43,729 nucleotides of DNA from Saprospiraceae bacterium. GTDB lineage: Bacteria; Bacteroidota; Bacteroidia; Chitinophagales; Saprospiraceae. Location of the stretch: contig JAKVCT010000012.1 in assembly GCA_022448995.1 (NCBI GenBank), positions 1 through 43,729 on the forward strand, read 5' to 3'. The notes below the pieces were generated by a model. It was not told where the DNA came from, did not search any database, and was given only the letters and a program-made list of their open reading frames with translations. The translations under genes were made by a program, and so were the position numbers. Below are positions 1 to 8,696 of the stretch, one piece after another (positions within the stretch are counted from its first letter, which is position 1; the number at the start of each line of letters is the position of its first letter).

Positions 1-239
1 AGAGGCGAAGCCGACTAGTGGCAAGCTCTGCTGCCACCAGCGCTATCAGCGAAAAAAAAGGTAAAAAAGTGGGCAAAATCAATGAATTTGATGCGGCGAA
101 GACAATTTTTAAACAACTTCACTCTATAACATAAATTTTCAAACATTTTTAATCGAATCTTTTTGCAATTTTCTTCGTCCTGTCCTCCTTCTGATAGCTA
201 TGTTGGCAGCATAGCTTACCACTAGTCGGCTTCGCCTCT
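1..239. repeat. MITE-like element bounded by 49-bp inverted repeats
   Basis: Bases 1-21 and 219-239 are perfect reverse complements. The pairing continues inwards (22-49 against 191-218) with 23 of 28 positions matching, giving arms of about 49 bp around a 141-bp AT-rich centre. There is no open reading frame inside. The arms are much more GC-rich than the surroundings. The element touches the window edge, so the left arm may extend further. It could be a non-autonomous transposable element or a large cruciform or terminator structure; no target-site duplication can be checked from here. Confidence 0.6.
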
Positions 240-488
240 AACCACTTCGTGGGCTATCAAAGTGCGGGAGTCCTTGAAACTCATCAAAAATCTTCTGCAA
301 AAACATTCAACTATTTATATTACAGAGGACTTAGGTAAGTGAATAGCTAAGTAATAATCTGAAATTACTCAAACCCTATATTGAACTTATCAGACGGATT
401 GGTTGTGGAATAAATTACTCTCAAGCAATTGCTTATTCAACACAAAAAGCTTAAATTCACAGAAATTAATCACAACCAATAATCAATC
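240..488. other. AT-rich upstream region of the dehydrogenase gene
   Basis: This follows the inverted-repeat element and leads into the gene starting at 489. I see no open reading frame, RNA gene or exact TAnnTTTG promoter element. The last 30 bases are A-rich, as is usual ahead of Bacteroidota start codons. Confidence 0.5.
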
Positions 489-1361
489 ATGACAGCAATA
501 ACGAATAGAAGCATCCTAATTACAGGAGGTGCTTCAGGAATTGGTAAGCTAATGGCTAAACGATGCCTAGAAGAAAAAGCTTACAAGGTTATCCTTTGGG
601 ATATCAATGAAGAAAATCTAGAGAAAACAAAAGAAGAATTTAAATCACAAGGCTACGATATTGCTACTTATGTAGTAGATGTAGGTAATGTGGATGATAT
701 CAATGCAGCAGCAGAACGTGTATTTGATGAGATTGGGACAGTAGATATCTTGTTTAATAATGCAGGTATTGTGGTAGGTAAACCTTTTGCGGAACATACC
801 AACCGAGATATTAGCAAAACCATTGATATTAATGTATCAGGTGTAATGCACACAGCTCTGGCTTTCTTGCCAAGTATGATAGACCAGGATGAAGGACATA
901 TTGTCAATATTGCATCTGCTTCGGGTCTAATGGCTAATCCTAATATGTCTGTTTATGCGGCAAGTAAATGGGCAGTAGTAGGCTGGTCAGAATCTATGCG
1001 TATAGAGCTCGAAAAAACGAATCCAGAGGTTCGTGTAACGACTGTTATGCCTAGTTATATCAATACAGGTATGTTTGATGGTGTCAAGTCGCCTATGCTT
1101 ACTCCTATTTTAGAACCTGACTACATTGTGGATAAGATTATCAAAGGAGTAAAAAATAATGAAATCATTATGCAAGAGCCTTTTATGGTTCGTGCAGTGC
1201 CTATCTTGAGAGGAGTACTACCTACTCGTGTATTTGATTTTGTAGCAGATAAGGTCTTTGGTGTATACAAAACAATGGATCACTTTGTAGGTCGCCCTAA
1301 ACATGAGGCTGTGCCTGATAAGGATCGATTGTCTAAGAAAAAGAAAGATATTAGATCTTGA
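489..1361 (+). CDS. Short-chain dehydrogenase/reductase (SDR)
   Basis: A classical SDR oxidoreductase of 290 residues, expected to be a cytoplasmic NAD(P)(H)-dependent alcohol/ketone oxidoreductase. The cofactor glycine motif TGGASGIG lies at residues 12-19, the NNAG motif at 90-93, the catalytic serine region at 143-145, and the YxxxK pair at Tyr156 and Lys160. An acidic residue (Asp38) at the end of the second strand suggests a preference for NAD. The C-terminal 60 residues are longer than in minimal SDRs and end in a very basic tail (KKKKD). The substrate cannot be read from the sequence. The gene stands alone and is followed by a hairpin plus T-run. Confidence 0.93.
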   Translation: MTAITNRSILITGGASGIGKLMAKRCLEEKAYKVILWDINEENLEKTKEEFKSQGYDIATYVVDVGNVDDINAAAERVFDEIGTVDILFNNAGIVVGKPFAEHTNRDISKTIDINVSGVMHTALAFLPSMIDQDEGHIVNIASASGLMANPNMSVYAASKWAVVGWSESMRIELEKTNPEVRVTTVMPSYINTGMFDGVKSPMLTPILEPDYIVDKIIKGVKNNEIIMQEPFMVRAVPILRGVLPTRVFDFVADKVFGVYKTMDHFVGRPKHEAVPDKDRLSKKKKDIRS

Positions 1362-1402
1362 TTATAGCAATCATTCTATCTATGTAGAAACAGATTTTGG
1401 TA

Positions 1403-1438
1403 AATGAACTCAAAATAATCTTTGGGTTCATTTTTTTT
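1403..1438 (+). terminator. Intrinsic terminator of the SDR gene
   Basis: The stem AATGAACTCAAA pairs with TTTGGGTTCATT around a six-base loop, with one G-U pair, and is followed by eight Ts. It lies about 40 bases after the SDR stop. Confidence 0.8.
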
Positions 1439-1507
1439 GCGAAGGAATAAATTTCTTCGCTCTGGATATTATTTTTTATCCAAAGCAAGGAAATTCATTC
1501 CCTTGCT
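1439..1507 (-). terminator. Three tandem hairpins after the T9SS cargo gene
   Basis: Three short inverted repeats follow one another: GCGAAG/CTTCGC (1439-1460), TGGATA/TATCCA (1463-1482) and AGCAAGG/CCTTGCT (1484-1507). The last lies just beyond the stop codon of the minus-strand gene ending at 1518 and is followed on that strand by TTTGGATAAAAAA. This is probably the 3' end of that transcript, between convergent genes. Confidence 0.5.
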
Positions 1508-1517
1508 AAGATCTTTT

Positions 1518-2660
1518 TTATTGTTTGATCAATTGCTGTGTATAACGTTGATTTTTGGTTTGAATAATCAAGAAATAAACACCTTGCTCTAAATCTTGGG
1601 TATTCAACTCATAAATACTTGAATTAACATTGTAGTCTAATACTTGTGGTTGCCCAAGCAAATTATACAACTCAAAATTAGGTATTTCCTCAAACTCTCC
1701 TTCTATCCAAATTTGCTCCTGAAAAGGATTAGGATAAAGATGATAAAGTAATACTTGACTTTCTAATTCCTCTACAATGGTTGATTTACAAAATGTAATG
1801 TCATTACCAATTGTTCCTGTATTTTGATCTACATTTCCGCCATTGATGCTTGAATAATCACAAAAATCAAAAGTTCCATCCATAGATCCAGAATTAGAAC
1901 TCTGTCCTTGTACACCAAAACTACCTGTTCCATCTAGCATTTTAGTATTTGTCCAATCATTCCCAACAGTGATAACTCCATTATTGGTAAAAAGAACGGC
2001 TACTCCTCCTGTTGTATTTTGTCCATTTACAAAGTCGTTAGTTAGATTAATTCTACCTACATTATCATTGATACATAAATTATAACTAGTAAAATTATCT
2101 CCCCCCATATATGCATAATTACTCACTGTACCTGTTTCTGATAAAAAATTGGAAAACAACAAGGTATCATATGTATTCAAAATACCAGTAACTTCCATAT
2201 CAGCAGTTTCCAAATAAGCTCCAGCATAATTATAAAACAAACCTCCAGCTCGCAAACTATCTGAACTCAACAAACGTCCATAGTTTTCAAAAGAACTCTG
2301 ATTATTGAACTGTTTAGCTGTCAATTCTCCTTTATTAATCGCGTTTCCATTCATATAGATAGAATCTACAGTCAATGTACCCCTATTCTCAAAACTTGCA
2401 TTATCAATAGATAAGGCCTGCGAACTTGCTTGTATCAATGAAGCCGCAGAATCTATCGCCAAACGTCCATCATTATCAAACTCAAAAGAAATATTTAGAC
2501 TAACTTGGTTGGAAACAATGACCGTATCCGAGCTGTTTGGAACACAGGTACAATCCCAGATATTAGGGTTTAACCAATTTCCATCCGCTATTGAATTAAT
2601 TTGTGCAAAACTAAATAGTGGTAAGAAGCAAAATAAAAGTGTAAATTTGAATTGGTTCAT
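1518..2660 (-). CDS. Secreted protein with T9SS type A sorting domain
   Basis: A 380-residue exported protein. Residues 1-19 form a signal peptide ending near SFAQ. The middle (about 20-300) is rich in Asn, Ser, Thr and Gly, with repeated short strands separated by N and D, and looks like a beta-helix or beta-rich passenger with no catalytic motif I recognise. From about residue 306 comes a type A C-terminal sorting signal: a YPNPF start, a GxG-like ELYNLLGQ strand, an LEQGVYFL strand and a basic end (QQLIKQ). This would direct export across the outer membrane by the type IX secretion system. The gene diverges from the dehydratase gene at 2735. Role is unknown; a surface structural or adhesive protein is likely. 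Confidence 0.88.
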   Translation of the reverse strand: MNQFKFTLLFCFLPLFSFAQINSIADGNWLNPNIWDCTCVPNSSDTVIVSNQVSLNISFEFDNDGRLAIDSAASLIQASSQALSIDNASFENRGTLTVDSIYMNGNAINKGELTAKQFNNQSSFENYGRLLSSDSLRAGGLFYNYAGAYLETADMEVTGILNTYDTLLFSNFLSETGTVSNYAYMGGDNFTSYNLCINDNVGRINLTNDFVNGQNTTGGVAVLFTNNGVITVGNDWTNTKMLDGTGSFGVQGQSSNSGSMDGTFDFCDYSSINGGNVDQNTGTIGNDITFCKSTIVEELESQVLLYHLYPNPFQEQIWIEGEFEEIPNFELYNLLGQPQVLDYNVNSSIYELNTQDLEQGVYFLIIQTKNQRYTQQLIKQ

Positions 2661-2734
2661 ACAAATAATTTTTGTGATTTGAACAATAGCAATTATTACA
2701 AATAGAATAAAAATAATAACAAAATAAGAGATTT

Positions 2735-3700
2735 ATGTCTAGTCTACAACAACTCCATACAATTCCAACAAAAGAAGAATTAGAAGCCACCTATGCTGTA
2801 GTAAAAAATTATGTTCATAATACTCCTGTGTTAAGTAGTAGTAGTATCAATGAGCTTTTGGATTGCCAACTATTTTTTAAGTGTGAAAACTTTCAAAAAA
2901 TCGGAGCATTTAAGATGCGTGGAGGAATTAGCGCAGCATCAAGATTGAGCGAAGAGGAACGACAAAAGGGACTTGCGACACACTCTTCGGGTAACCACGC
3001 TCAAGCTATCGCCTATAGTGCTAAAATGTATGGTGTACCTGCCTATATTGTTATGCCTTCCAATGCTCCCAAAATAAAAAAACAGGCCGTAGAAGGTTAT
3101 GGTGCTAATATCATTGAGTGTGCCCCAACAATGGAAGCTCGTGAGCAAACCTTGATAGAGGTTGTGAAGCAAACAGGAGCAACATTTATTCATTCTTATA
3201 ATAATTATAATGTAATTGCAGGGCAATCTACTTCTGCTCAAGAATTTATTGATAAATATCCTGATTTGGATATAATGATGACTCCAATCGGAGGAGGTGG
3301 TTTGATAAGTGGTACCGCTCTAGCAGTACACTATTTTGGAAATACTATGCAAATGATTGGTGCAGAGCCCATAGAAGCTGATGATGCTTATCGTTCGTTC
3401 AAATCGGGGATTTTGCAAGGTAATGAAACTACCAATACCATTGCAGATGGCTTACGGACTCCTCTTCGTGATAAGACTTTTGGAATTATTCGTAAACATG
3501 TAGATGATATTTTGCGGGTAACAGAAGAAAGTATTGTACAAGCAATGCGATTGATCTGGGAGCGTATGAAGATCATTATAGAACCTTCTTGTGCTGTCCC
3601 ATTAGCGGCAGTTATGTTGAATAAGGAACGCTTTGCAGGAAAGAAAATAGGTATTATTTTATCGGGTGGAAATGTAGATTTAGGAAAGCTTCCTTTTTAA
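2735..3700 (+). CDS. PLP-dependent threonine/serine dehydratase family protein
   Basis: A 321-residue fold-type II pyridoxal phosphate enzyme that would deaminate threonine or serine to a 2-oxo acid, or act as a serine racemase-like enzyme. The PLP lysine is Lys60 in GAFKMRGG. The substrate loop SSGNHAQA follows near 84-91 and the phosphate-binding GGGGLISG near 187. The C-terminus ends with the family signature ILSGGNVDL. The length matches the catabolic or serine racemase type. The C-terminal ACT-like regulatory domain of biosynthetic IlvA is absent, so feedback control by isoleucine is unlikely. A small membrane-protein gene follows after 29 bases, suggesting a two-gene transcript. Exact substrate is undecided. 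Confidence 0.93.
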   Translation: MSSLQQLHTIPTKEELEATYAVVKNYVHNTPVLSSSSINELLDCQLFFKCENFQKIGAFKMRGGISAASRLSEEERQKGLATHSSGNHAQAIAYSAKMYGVPAYIVMPSNAPKIKKQAVEGYGANIIECAPTMEAREQTLIEVVKQTGATFIHSYNNYNVIAGQSTSAQEFIDKYPDLDIMMTPIGGGGLISGTALAVHYFGNTMQMIGAEPIEADDAYRSFKSGILQGNETTNTIADGLRTPLRDKTFGIIRKHVDDILRVTEESIVQAMRLIWERMKIIIEPSCAVPLAAVMLNKERFAGKKIGIILSGGNVDLGKLPF

Positions 3701-3729
3701 CCAGCTCATATACTAAAGAAATAATAAAC

Positions 3730-4170
3730 ATGGCATTATTAGATGATAATTCACGTTTTGTAAAAAGCAGAATGGATACTAAGCAAATAGGTATTGTTCA
3801 TTTTGTACACTTAATTATATTGTTTGCTGTCTTAGCCCTTGGGTTTTATCTCAATAAATACCATAAAGGGTTTTTTGGAGATTGGAAAATCTTAGCTTAT
3901 CTCTTGCCCTTCTTACTCTTGGGTGCTGGTGTCTATACTATTCGTCTCAAAGTTCCTTTTTTGATTGGTCTAATCTTATCATCACTTATTGTTGTGTTTA
4001 ATCTAATATTAGCACTCCTTGTCTTATTGGATTGGTGTGATCTACCTGCATTATTGAGTCTACAGGGTGATGCTCAATATTATTTTATTTTTGGTTGTTA
4101 TGCGTTTTCATATGCTTTGTCCGTAGAGCTTTTTGTCTACTTGAAGTACCGAAAAATAATAAATCTTTGA
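3730..4170 (+). CDS. Four-helix integral membrane protein, unknown function
   Basis: A 146-residue protein with four strongly hydrophobic stretches, roughly residues 20-42, 52-72, 77-100 and 116-138, separated by short basic or acidic turns. It has no signal peptide cleavage site and no conserved motif I recognise. It starts 29 bases after the dehydratase stop on the same strand and is probably co-transcribed. A role in transport or in membrane anchoring of a partner is possible, but nothing in the sequence shows it. Confidence 0.75.
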   Translation: MALLDDNSRFVKSRMDTKQIGIVHFVHLIILFAVLALGFYLNKYHKGFFGDWKILAYLLPFLLLGAGVYTIRLKVPFLIGLILSSLIVVFNLILALLVLLDWCDLPALLSLQGDAQYYFIFGCYAFSYALSVELFVYLKYRKIINL

Positions 4171-4306
4171 AACATTTGGTCTATTCCTAATGTTTAGAAA
4201 TCATGATTCAATTCAGTCTGTGCTTTTTGGAGAGCTGCTGATTCCTTTCCTAAATATTTCACAGAATATGACATTGAGTTGAGATACCTATACAAAATAC
4301 AATATC

Positions 4307-5407
4307 ATGAAAGGATGGCAATTTTTAGCATTCGAAGCTCCTCCAGGAGGTAGTACCTTTGACCAATTATTTAAAATTTTCAAAGAACTTTTGCTTTATA
4401 CTTCGGGTAATGTTGCTGAAGCACTAAGTTGGCTAACAGAACTGGATAAGGAATATAAATTAACTACAGATACCTATGGAATTGCAGACTTCATAGAGGA
4501 TTTGATGCAGAAAGGTTATCTACAACAGAATCCACAAGAAGGTGTAGGTGGGCCTTTGCGTCCTTCTTCTAAGATGGAGCTAGCCATTCGTAAAAGTGCT
4601 TTAGAGGATATTTTTGGTCAACTCAAAAAATCTAAACAAGGTCGTCATTCTACTAAAACTAGTGGTACAGGCGATGAACACACTTCAGAAATTCGTCCTT
4701 TTGAGTTTGGTGACAACCTAGATAAAATTGCCTTATCCGAAACCCTCAAGAATGCTTATGTGAATCACGGAATTAACGATTTTCAACTTACTCAAGATGA
4801 TGTACGTGTCTACGAGACCTTCTACCAAAGTAGAATGAGTACCGTATTGATGATCGATATTTCTCACTCTATGATTCTCTATGGTGAAGATCGTATTACT
4901 CCCGCCAAAAAAGTGGCTCTAGCTCTAGCTGAGCTAATTCAGACAAAATATCCTAAAGATACTTTAGATATTATTGTATTTGGGAATGATGCTTGGCAAA
5001 TACAGCTGAAAGATCTGCCTTACTTGGAGGTTGGTCCTTATCATACTAATACAGTAGCTGGTTTGGAATTGGCAATGGATCTATTGCGCAAACGCAGAAA
5101 TCCAAATAAACAGATTTTTATGATTACGGATGGTAAGCCTTCTTGTATCAAGAAAGGGAAGAAGTATTACAAGAACAGCTGGGGATTGGATCGTAAAATC
5201 ATTAATAGGACTTTGGGGTTAGCTCAAAAATGTAGAAAACTAGATATTCCAGTTACTACATTTATGATTGCAAAAGATCCATATTTGATGCGTTTTGTAG
5301 ATCAATTTACGCAGGCAAATCGAGGCAAGGCTTTTTATAGCTCGTTGAAGGGTCTAGGGGAATTTGTCTTTGCCGATTATAAAAATAACAAGAAAAAAAG
5401 ACGATAG
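4307..5407 (+). CDS. VWA domain protein with intact MIDAS
   Basis: A 366-residue protein with no signal peptide, so probably cytoplasmic. The N-terminal 130 residues are helical. Residues about 175-350 are a von Willebrand A domain with a complete metal-ion-dependent adhesion site: DISHS at 184-188, a threonine near 248 (TNT) and TDGKPS from 274. Such VWA proteins in Bacteroidota often work with a MoxR or Mg-chelatase-type AAA+ ATPase, but no ATPase gene is next to it here. The C-terminus is very basic (NNKKKRR). It converges on the epimerase gene and shares a perfect hairpin with it. Substrate or partner is unknown. Confidence 0.88.
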   Translation: MKGWQFLAFEAPPGGSTFDQLFKIFKELLLYTSGNVAEALSWLTELDKEYKLTTDTYGIADFIEDLMQKGYLQQNPQEGVGGPLRPSSKMELAIRKSALEDIFGQLKKSKQGRHSTKTSGTGDEHTSEIRPFEFGDNLDKIALSETLKNAYVNHGINDFQLTQDDVRVYETFYQSRMSTVLMIDISHSMILYGEDRITPAKKVALALAELIQTKYPKDTLDIIVFGNDAWQIQLKDLPYLEVGPYHTNTVAGLELAMDLLRKRRNPNKQIFMITDGKPSCIKKGKKYYKNSWGLDRKIINRTLGLAQKCRKLDIPVTTFMIAKDPYLMRFVDQFTQANRGKAFYSSLKGLGEFVFADYKNNKKKRR

Positions 5408-5418
5408 TTATCTTTTCT

Positions 5419-5461
5419 CCCAAAGACCTCGCAGGTTTCTTAAACCTGCGAGGTCTTTGGG
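5419..5461. terminator. Perfect 20-bp hairpin between convergent genes
   Basis: Bases 5419-5438 are the exact reverse complement of 5442-5461, with a three-base loop (CTT). It sits between the stop codons of the plus-strand VWA gene (5407) and the minus-strand epimerase gene (5467), so it can end both transcripts. The stem is GC-rich (AAGACCTCGCAGG) compared with its surroundings, and sequences of this kind recur between genes in many Bacteroidota genomes. Confidence 0.75.
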
Positions 5462-5466
5462 ATCTT

Positions 5467-6258
5467 TCAAGTAAACCTCATTTCCTTCAGTGCCTTGAAG
5501 GATTTATCAAAGGCATCCTTAGTCTTCACCTCCACGATAAACTTCGGATAAGTTTCCATATCCGACAGGGCTTCAAAAAAGCCCGTAAAATTAACGGTGC
5601 CTTCCGTAAACGCAATGTGCTCATCTCGTTTACCGTGGTTGCTATGGACATGTAAATAGGTCAAACGTTCACCATACCCCTTCACCCAATCCACCACAGG
5701 AATATTGGAGTTGGTAAAACAATGTGTATGCCCAGTGTCTAGGACAATCCCAAAATGTGGTGAATCTAAATGATCTACAATCCCCTTCAGATAAGTAGGA
5801 TCAGGCTCTCTAGTATTTTCTATATGTGCAATCACTCCATACTTCTCGGCCACAGGCACCAGACGTTCCCAAAACTTCTTTTGCCCTGCCAACCAACGTT
5901 TCTTATAATCTGGCTGTGGAACAGGAAAATAATTTGCATGAAAAACAACATCTTCTATCCCCAACTCATTAGCAATTTGCATACTCTGCTCCATTCTACG
6001 AAAAGCCACATCAGCAATCCACGGATCGCGTGCTAGTGGTTGTAAGGAATAGAAAGCTCCATGCATGGATACAAAATTTGGAAAATCCTTCAACTTACGT
6101 TTAGTATCACGAAGCATCTCTGGTAAATACGCATCGCTTAACATTTCTGGTAAAGCAAAAGCAGAAAGCTCAATTCCCACTCCAGTAGCACTGAGATGTT
6201 CCAAAGTTTCTGGTTTCAAATCGATTAAGGATGCGGCAATATGCGTTGGTTTATTCAT
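5467..6258 (-). CDS. Sugar phosphate isomerase/epimerase-like TIM barrel
   Basis: A 263-residue protein of the xylose isomerase-like / AP endonuclease 2 superfamily. Likely metal ligands are spread along the barrel as expected: SMHGAF near residue 63, FHANYFP near 107, HIENTREP (Glu) near 146, LDTGHTHCF near 173, LHVHSNHGKRDEH near 198 and FIVEVK near 240. The length matches single-domain members. It lacks extra AP endonuclease DNA-binding features, so a sugar or polyol epimerase or isomerase is more likely than DNA repair. It lies 20 bases downstream of the GWxTD lipoprotein gene on the same strand and may be co-transcribed with it. Confidence 0.82.
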   Translation of the reverse strand: MNKPTHIAASLIDLKPETLEHLSATGVGIELSAFALPEMLSDAYLPEMLRDTKRKLKDFPNFVSMHGAFYSLQPLARDPWIADVAFRRMEQSMQIANELGIEDVVFHANYFPVPQPDYKKRWLAGQKKFWERLVPVAEKYGVIAHIENTREPDPTYLKGIVDHLDSPHFGIVLDTGHTHCFTNSNIPVVDWVKGYGERLTYLHVHSNHGKRDEHIAFTEGTVNFTGFFEALSDMETYPKFIVEVKTKDAFDKSFKALKEMRFT

Positions 6259-6277
6259 AAATAAGTAATTCTAAATA

Positions 6278-7480
6278 TTAACGAATATAGCGCGTATTCC
6301 CCTTACGCCAATTATAAACTTCTAGTCCCCAAGGTGTCTGATAGTCCTGATCACGTTCCAAGATATACTGTTCGCCTACTCGTGTAAAAACTAGTTCAAT
6401 GGGAGGTCTACGATAATTGGAGGAATAGTACCAAATTTCCTTATTAGAATATTTTCGAATGGTTTGTGGTTCACCAAAAATCGTATAAATTAACCCACGA
6501 TCTGTTTTCCAACCTTCTTTGTATGTCGTAAAATAGATATTAGCTTGCTCTATCCTATTGAAGTAAGTCTGAAGTAAATAACGAGCATTTTTTTTGTTAT
6601 TTCCTGCTCGTTTCAACCAATAGTTATCTAATTCAGCCTTTTTATCCTTAGCATTATTCATGCGTTCATATTCATTATTGCGTGTAATATAACGCATGCT
6701 CAAGATAAGATCTTTTAGACGAGTAACTTTGGGATAATCTGTATTGAAACAATTGACAAAGACCCCTTTGTTGGAGCTTGTATCGGTTTGGATGAAGTAA
6801 GAACCTTCCTCTGAAAACTTTAGTGTTTGTCCTGCTTTGACCACATATAACTCATCATAGTCTTTTAGTGGATTATATAGACTGTAGTTTTTGCTGAAAG
6901 GTGGTGGAGAGGGCCGAAAATCAATGTTTCTGTACTTTACATAAAACTTTTGAGCAACATTCTTCTTGTAATAAATCTTAAATTCCTCATTCACATGTAG
7001 ATACTTACGCAAGATTGGATTTTTGTATAGGTCTGTTATGTATATAGATTGCCAATTATCTTGAATATTATTTACAAAACTAATATCGTGATAAAGTGCT
7101 ACGCTGGGATTATATGTTGCACTAATTATAATTTCACAGGCATAGGTTGCTGCATTTGTTTCTAGGCTAATTCGCTGCAAAGTTCCCTTTTGCTCATCTT
7201 CTATTTCCACTCTCTTTTCAAACAATAAATTTTTAGCATCATACTGTTCATAAGCTCGGCAAGTTACAATATAATCCTCTAAACCTGCTTTCAGGTATAG
7301 AAAAGAAGAATCTCCTTGATGAATAATCTGATAATGTACTGTGCGTTCTATATCTCCATAGGTGCTTAGCTCTTTATGGTATAATTGCCTATGAGTTTGT
7401 ATAGTACAACTCGATAAGCCTAATATACAAGAAATCACTAGTAGAATTGACCTAGATTTAAATAGTGGAATATATTTCAT
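6278..7480 (-). CDS. GWxTD domain lipoprotein
   Basis: A 400-residue predicted lipoprotein. The N-terminus is a signal peptide ending in a lipobox (GLSSC), making Cys25 the lipidated residue. The central part is beta-rich and unrecognised. The C-terminal 100 residues carry the GWxTD signature (EGWKTDRGLIYTIFGEP) followed by a conserved-looking EIWYY strand, a domain characteristic of Bacteroidota and related phyla whose function is not established. It would sit on the periplasmic side of the inner or outer membrane. It is followed at 20 bases by the epimerase gene. Its upstream region holds no clear promoter element. Confidence 0.88.
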   Translation of the reverse strand: MKYIPLFKSRSILLVISCILGLSSCTIQTHRQLYHKELSTYGDIERTVHYQIIHQGDSSFLYLKAGLEDYIVTCRAYEQYDAKNLLFEKRVEIEDEQKGTLQRISLETNAATYACEIIISATYNPSVALYHDISFVNNIQDNWQSIYITDLYKNPILRKYLHVNEEFKIYYKKNVAQKFYVKYRNIDFRPSPPPFSKNYSLYNPLKDYDELYVVKAGQTLKFSEEGSYFIQTDTSSNKGVFVNCFNTDYPKVTRLKDLILSMRYITRNNEYERMNNAKDKKAELDNYWLKRAGNNKKNARYLLQTYFNRIEQANIYFTTYKEGWKTDRGLIYTIFGEPQTIRKYSNKEIWYYSSNYRRPPIELVFTRVGEQYILERDQDYQTPWGLEVYNWRKGNTRYIR

Positions 7481-7684
7481 ATTAGTAGGTTTATTTTGTA
7501 TAAGTAAATTCTTATTTTTACTCCATAGACAGTTACAATAAGAATATCTTGTGTTGATGTTGTTTAGAAATTCCTAACGAGTTGCTAGACAAGCTCAGCT
7601 CGTCTATAATTAATAATTTGTGCTCTACACAATTTTCATTTGCAATAAGCTCTAATATACGGTAATAGAATCAATAAATAGATT

Positions 7685-8260
7685 ATGGTTATACAAATCA
7701 CAACAGAACGTCTTGTTCTAAGAACTCCTACAAAATCTATGCACGAACAGATGCTAGCCTACTGGAAACGGAATAAAAAGTTCTTTCAACCTTGGGTACC
7801 AACCTATCCTGACAATTATTTTACAGAAGAAAATGCAAAGGAGTTTCTCAATGCTTCTTGGATGATGACACTTCGTAGACAGATTTTATATTTAGCAATT
7901 TTCCACAAGGATGACAAAGATTTTGGTTGTGTATTAGGAGACCTAACCTACTCTCATATACAACGTGGCTCTAGCCATTCTTGCTTTTTGGGCTACAAGG
8001 TTGACGAAAAAGCCAACGGACGAGGCTATGCAACCGAAGCAATCCGAGCAGCTAATGAATATATATTCAAAAAATGGAAATTACATCGTATTGATGCGAA
8101 CATAATGCCGCATAACAAAGGTTCTCTACGCGTAGTTGGTAAATTAGGTTTTGAGAAAGAAGGGCTTTCACGTAAATTATTGAAAATTAACGGTAAGTGG
8201 CAGGATCATATCCGATTTGGGTTGATTAACGATGCAATGAGTGACTTTATTGGGGACTGA
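7685..8260 (+). CDS. GNAT family N-acetyltransferase, RimJ/RimL-like
   Basis: A 191-residue acetyl-CoA-dependent N-acetyltransferase. The opening ITTERLVLRTPT is typical of the RimJ/RimL group. The acetyl-CoA loop is VDEKANGRGYATEA near residues 107-120, and the downstream strand-helix RIDANIMPHNKGSLRVVGKLGF matches the family's Asn/Ser region near 135-155. It could acetylate a protein N-terminus or a small molecule, and the sequence does not decide. The gene stands alone between two repeat-bearing spacers. Confidence 0.9.
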   Translation: MVIQITTERLVLRTPTKSMHEQMLAYWKRNKKFFQPWVPTYPDNYFTEENAKEFLNASWMMTLRRQILYLAIFHKDDKDFGCVLGDLTYSHIQRGSSHSCFLGYKVDEKANGRGYATEAIRAANEYIFKKWKLHRIDANIMPHNKGSLRVVGKLGFEKEGLSRKLLKINGKWQDHIRFGLINDAMSDFIGD

Positions 8261-8365
8261 TTTTTGTGGTGTAAAAACTAGTTAAATATTTTTAAACAAC
8301 TTCGTTGAGCCCTTCGGGGTTAACAATTCTGTTAACTACTTACTTCTATTGAACAAGCGCTAATT

Positions 8366-8489
8366 AAGTAGCTAGCCATAATTAATTTGTATTTAACCCC
8401 GAAGGGCTCTACGAAGTAAATTCAAGCAGCCTTTTAGCTTTGCTGAGCCCTTCGGGATTATTATGATAATTAATTATGTCCACCTACTT
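8366..8489. repeat. Small inverted-repeat element, family B
   Basis: The left arm AAGTAGCTAGCCATAATT (8366-8383) and the right arm AATTATGTCCACCTACTT (8472-8489) are imperfect reverse complements. Both arms recur in the same order at 16778-16873, and related arms occur near the right end of the window. The interior contains an inverted GAAGGGCTC block and has no reading frame. Confidence 0.55.
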
Positions 8490-8504
8490 ACTATTTATTA
8501 AACC

Positions 8505-8670
8505 TAATAGTTCGTTAATTTTTTATTTTTTACTGTGTTGAGTCCTTCGGAGTTTTTGCTAAACTCCGACTTTCACACATACTTCTAATTATCAACCAAT
8601 TATACCTCACAAAAGCTTAGCGAAGCTAACCATCAAGTCCTTGGTGAAACTAAAAACCAACGAACTATTA
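8505..8670. repeat. MITE-like element, family A, copy 1
   Basis: It begins TAATAGTTCGTTAATTTTTT and ends in the reverse complement TAATAGTTCGTTGGTTTT, so the ends are inverted repeats of about 18 bp with two differences. The interior has short palindromes such as GGAGTTTTTGCTAAACTCC. It is non-coding, about 166 bp, and has relatives at 24454, 29793, 36471 and 37099. Confidence 0.65.
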
Positions 8671-8696
8671 TAAACCAAAACACAATCAAAAATATT

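Larger units (their letters stand above)
8261..8696. other. 436-bp intergenic region packed with nested repeats
   Basis: No gene is visible. It holds, in order, a TTTAAACAAC motif joined to GTTGAGCCCTTCGGGGTT (8291-8324), an inverted copy of that block at 8393-8415, the two bounding arms of one small element (8366-8489) and a complete copy of another (8505-8670). The block GAGCCCTTCGGG recurs near 8443-8458 and, diverged, near 8539-8550. Confidence 0.7.
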
